Part shown: piece after piece, positions 7,240-8,756 of the stretch
Numbering within the stretch: the stretch's first letter is position 1
Layout: each line of letters starts with the position of its first letter
Assembly (NCBI GenBank): GCA_964517215.1
Contig: CAZFBR010000147.1
Span: forward strand, 1 to 8,756
Direction of reading: 5' to 3'
Origin: CAZFBR01 sp035353495 [NCBI: uncultured bacterium]
Lineage (GTDB): Bacteria; DAOPZR01
Length of the DNA stretch: 8,756 nt
Notes under the pieces: model-generated
What the model saw: only the letters and a program-made list of their open reading frames with translations
What the model was told of the DNA's origin: nothing
Databases searched by the model: none
Position numbers and translations under genes: made by a program

Positions 7240-7269
7240 TGTTTGCCTCCCGTCGGCCGTTATGGTGCA

Positions 7270-7298
7270 AGCGTAACACCGCCGTTCATCGCCGTCAA
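7270..7298 (-). promoter_or_regulatory. Candidate promoter of the ankyrin-repeat gene
   Basis: On the minus strand, TTGACG (7298-7293) and TACGCT (7275-7270) are spaced by 17 bases. The -35 is near-consensus and the -10 is weak. It lies 30 bases upstream of the ATG, back to back with the RNase P RNA promoter in a gap of less than 100 bases. Confidence 0.4.
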
Positions 7299-7320
7299 TC
7301 GAATGGCAACCGCCAAAGTG

Positions 7321-7329
7321 TGGTATAAT
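7321..7329 (+). promoter_or_regulatory. Extended -10 promoter of RNase P RNA
   Basis: TGGTATAAT (TGn plus a perfect TATAAT at 7324-7329). The predicted transcription start, about 7 bases on, coincides with the 5' end of the RNase P RNA P1 helix at 7336. No clear -35 is seen, as expected for an extended -10 promoter. Confidence 0.75.
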
Positions 7330-7335
7330 AAGCGT

Positions 7336-7678
7336 GCTGAGCGGGTCAGACGGCCGCTATCGCCCTTGCGGCGACAGAGGAAAGTCCGGACTCCGGAGCA
7401 TGAGGTGCCGGGTAACGCCCGGGCGGCGCAAGCCGACGGATAGTGCCACAGAAACCATACCGCCACGCCGCAAGGCGGGGTAAGGGTGCAACGGTGCGGT
7501 AAGAGCGCACCTGCCGGCGGGGAGACCCGCCGCGCACGGCAAACCCCACCGGGAGCAATGCCAAATAGGCCCCTTCGGGGGCGGGTAGGCAGCTTGAGGC
7601 GGCGGGTAACCGCCGTCCCAGAGAAATGGCCGTCACCCGCGCAAGCGGGGACAGAATCCGGCTTACGGCCCGCTCAGC
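7336..7678 (+). ncRNA. rnpB: RNase P RNA, bacterial type A (catalytic RNA)
   Basis: This is the ribozyme that removes tRNA 5' leaders. The conserved core is unmistakable and in order: GAGGAAAGTCCGG near the 5' end, GGTAACGCC, ACAGAAACCATACCGCC, GGGTGCAACGGTGCGGTAAG, GCACGGCAAACCCC, GGAGCAATGCCAAATAGG, GGGTAGGCAGCTTGAGG and ACAGAATCCGGCTTAC at the 3' end. P1 is a perfect 10-bp helix, GCTGAGCGGG (7336-7345) with CCCGCTCAGC (7669-7678), which fixes both ends. About 343 nt. Where E. coli has the P15 loop with the GGU motif and P16/P17, there is only a 5-bp hairpin with a UUCG loop (7569-7582) directly after AAATAG. It is the only plus-strand gene in the window. Confidence 0.97.
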
Positions 7679-7683
7679 TTTTT
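7679..7683 (+). terminator. U-tract after RNase P RNA
   Basis: Five T residues directly follow the 3' strand of P1. The P1 helix pairs with the distant 5' end, so this is not a classic local hairpin terminator, but the arrangement is a plausible transcript end before processing. Confidence 0.3.
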
Positions 7684-7827
7684 GTTTCGGATACGCAGTA
7701 TGCAGCAGGCCGCGCTGTTCCCCTCCCCGGCCCGCCGGGGCACGCCACCATTCCCGCCACCGGCACAACCCGGCAGCAACGGAACGATCGCCGCAAGTTA
7801 CCGCGGCCGCTGTCAGTCAGATCGTCG
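7684..7827. other. Convergent intergenic region between rnpB and the GT2 gene
   Basis: No gene is seen. A perfect 6-bp GC hairpin (CCCCGG-CCCG-CCGGGG, 7725-7740) lies where the plus-strand rnpB and the minus-strand glycosyltransferase converge. It has no T-tract on either strand, so it is at most a weak or factor-dependent end point. Confidence 0.35.
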
Positions 7828-8547
7828 TCAGGTGCGGCCGAAGCGGACCCGCAGCAGGGTGGCAATCCAGACAACAATGGTCGTCAGGCGGATCTTGGTG
7901 TCGCCCTTGACACGGTTGACGAAGGTAATCGGGATTTCGCGCACGGTAAAGCCATGCTGCTGGACGCGGTAGAGAATTTCCTCGACGATGGACGGTCCGG
8001 GCGAGATCAGCGTCGGCAAGTCAATGGCTTCGAGCACACGGCGGCGGAACAAACGAAAACCGGCGGTGGCATCGCGCTGGGCAACCCCGAGGATCAGCCG
8101 CGAGAGGAAATTGGCTGTGGCAGAATTCAGCTTGCGCGTCAGTCCGTAGCCGACGACGCGGCCGCCCGGACAATAGCGGGATCCCACCGCCACATCGGCC
8201 TCTGCCAGCGCCGCCAACAGTGCCGGGATATACTGCGGATCATGCGAACCGTCGGCGTCCATTTCCAGCACACAGTCCGCGCCCAGCGCCAGCGCCCGGA
8301 GGAAACCGTCACGGCCGGCATAGCCGCGCCCGCGCGGCGGCTCGCGCCGCACCACCATCACCCGCCCGTCACGATTCAACTGTTCCGCAACGGCCGCAGT
8401 CCCGTCAGGCGACTGGTCATCCATTACCAGGATCGTCAGGGGCGGCTTTACCGCCAGCAGGCGTTCGATCAGCCCGGCGATATTATCCGCTTCATTGTAG
8501 GTGGGCAGCACAACTGCCATTTTCATTGGGGAATTATCACTGTTCAT
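7828..8547 (-). CDS. GT2-family polyprenol-phosphate mannose synthase-like glycosyltransferase
   Basis: A 239-aa GT2 protein of the DPM1 type, which transfers mannose from GDP-mannose to polyprenyl phosphate at the cytoplasmic face of the membrane. Motifs: VVLPTYNEADNI (12-23), DDQSPDGT (43-50), the metal-binding DAD in EMDADGSHDP (95-104), VGSRY and then DATAGFRLFRR, all characteristic of the DPM subfamily. The usual DDGSPDGT has Gln in place of Gly at residue 45. A C-terminal hydrophobic stretch (TTIVVWIATLL) could aid membrane association; there is no GtrA-like or multi-span domain, so it is the short soluble form. The donor is consistent with manC nearby. The ATG at 8547 is used; ATG at residue 8 (MKMAVV) is an equally likely start, since neither has a strong SD. 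Homologues can use other sugars, so the substrate is inferred. Confidence 0.88.
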   Translation of the reverse strand: MNSDNSPMKMAVVLPTYNEADNIAGLIERLLAVKPPLTILVMDDQSPDGTAAVAEQLNRDGRVMVVRREPPRGRGYAGRDGFLRALALGADCVLEMDADGSHDPQYIPALLAALAEADVAVGSRYCPGGRVVGYGLTRKLNSATANFLSRLILGVAQRDATAGFRLFRRRVLEAIDLPTLISPGPSIVEEILYRVQQHGFTVREIPITFVNRVKGDTKIRLTTIVVWIATLLRVRFGRT

Positions 8548-8575
8548 CCGACATTTGTCAATCGGCAGTCCATCA

Positions 8576-8646
8576 CGTTCTCTACTGGTGGCTTTTGCTC
8601 ATTCCACATCAGTTTATCATTCAGCGCGTTGCCTGCGGCAACATGT
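8576..8646. repeat. Direct repeat, copy 1 (71 bp)
   Basis: This segment recurs exactly 110 bp downstream (8686-8756). The two copies share 71 positions with three differences, all in the first 16 bases; the last 55 bases are identical. It contains a perfect 6-bp hairpin, GTTGCC-TGC-GGCAAC (8628-8642), and is more AT-rich than the genes. It lies 28 bases upstream of the GT2 start codon, so it forms the leader of that gene. Confidence 0.9.
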
Positions 8647-8661
8647 AGAATTGTAGAAGAA

Positions 8662-8685
8662 TGACCCCTTATCTGACCCCTTATC
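8662..8685. repeat. Exact 12-bp tandem duplication between the two direct repeats
   Basis: TGACCCCTTATC occurs twice in a row (8662-8673 and 8674-8685) and ends exactly where copy 2 of the long repeat begins. On the minus strand it reads GATAAGGGGTCA twice. GGGGTCA blocks of this sort often flank REP-associated tyrosine transposase elements; that link is an inference. Confidence 0.9.
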
Positions 8686-8756
8686 CGTTCTCTCCCGGTG
8701 ACTTTTGCTCATTCCACATCAGTTTATCATTCAGCGCGTTGCCTGCGGCAACATGT
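8686..8756. repeat. Direct repeat, copy 2 (cut by window edge)
   Basis: Second copy of the 71-bp repeat, including the hairpin GTTGCC-TGC-GGCAAC (8738-8752). It reaches the last base of the window, so the true repeat may be longer and there may be more copies. Copy 2 has CCC and GA where copy 1 has ACT and GG in the first 16 bases. Confidence 0.9.

Noticed and set aside
8551-8568. TTGACA next to the GT2 start (minus strand) as a -35 box
   Set aside because: It lies within 15 bases of the start codon, leaving no room for a -10 and leader; more likely chance.
7486-8664. 392-codon plus-strand open frame
   Set aside because: It runs through the RNase P RNA and antisense to the GT2 gene, both strongly supported, and shows no domain pattern.
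8576-8756. CRISPR array at the right edge
   Set aside because: Only two copies, 71 bp each, with an internal GC hairpin and a 39-bp interval that itself contains a tandem repeat; this does not fit CRISPR repeat-spacer geometry and no cas gene is present.

Overview
The window is GC-rich bacterial DNA with purine-rich Shine-Dalgarno sites and sigma70-type promoters. No ribosomal gene fixes the lineage. Two exported proteins, a GDP-mannose/polyprenol-mannose pathway and a type A RNase P RNA point to a Gram-negative bacterium. The RNase P RNA appears to lack the L15 GGU motif, as chlamydial and cyanobacterial ones do, so a PVC-type lineage is possible, but this is only a weak guess.

All seven complete protein genes and the one partial gene lie on the minus strand. 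Only the RNase P RNA is on the plus strand. Read in the direction of transcription from the right edge, the layout is: a repeat-rich leader (8576-8756); a polyprenol-phosphate mannose synthase-like GT2 (8547-7828); the convergent RNase P RNA (7336-7678, plus strand); an exported DUF4424-like protein with ankyrin repeats (7239-6028); a mannose-1-phosphate guanylyltransferase with its own promoter (5929-4889); a GT4 glycosyltransferase (4809-3688); YjbQ (3679-3281); a 220-bp inverted-repeat element (3264-3045); an exported transglutaminase-like protein (3083-1680); a degenerate NtrC-like regulator overlapping it by ATGA; and the start of release factor 2 (186-1).

Two functional themes stand out. 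The first is mannose metabolism: ManC makes GDP-mannose, which is the expected donor for the DPM-like GT2 and a possible donor for the GT4. The second is a translationally coupled pair of an envelope-targeted transglutaminase-like protein and an NtrC-family protein. That regulator has lost its phospho-acceptor aspartate and the sigma54-contacting GAFTGA loop, so it cannot be a standard two-component sigma54 activator.

The most unusual structures are (1) the inverted-repeat element whose left arm lies inside the transglutaminase gene and encodes part of its signal peptide, (2) the direct repeats and exact 12-bp tandem at the right edge, and (3) the RNase P RNA with a UUCG-capped hairpin where the GGU loop is normally found. 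I did not find a clearly new defence or mobile system. The regulator/transglutaminase pair is the best candidate for undescribed biology.
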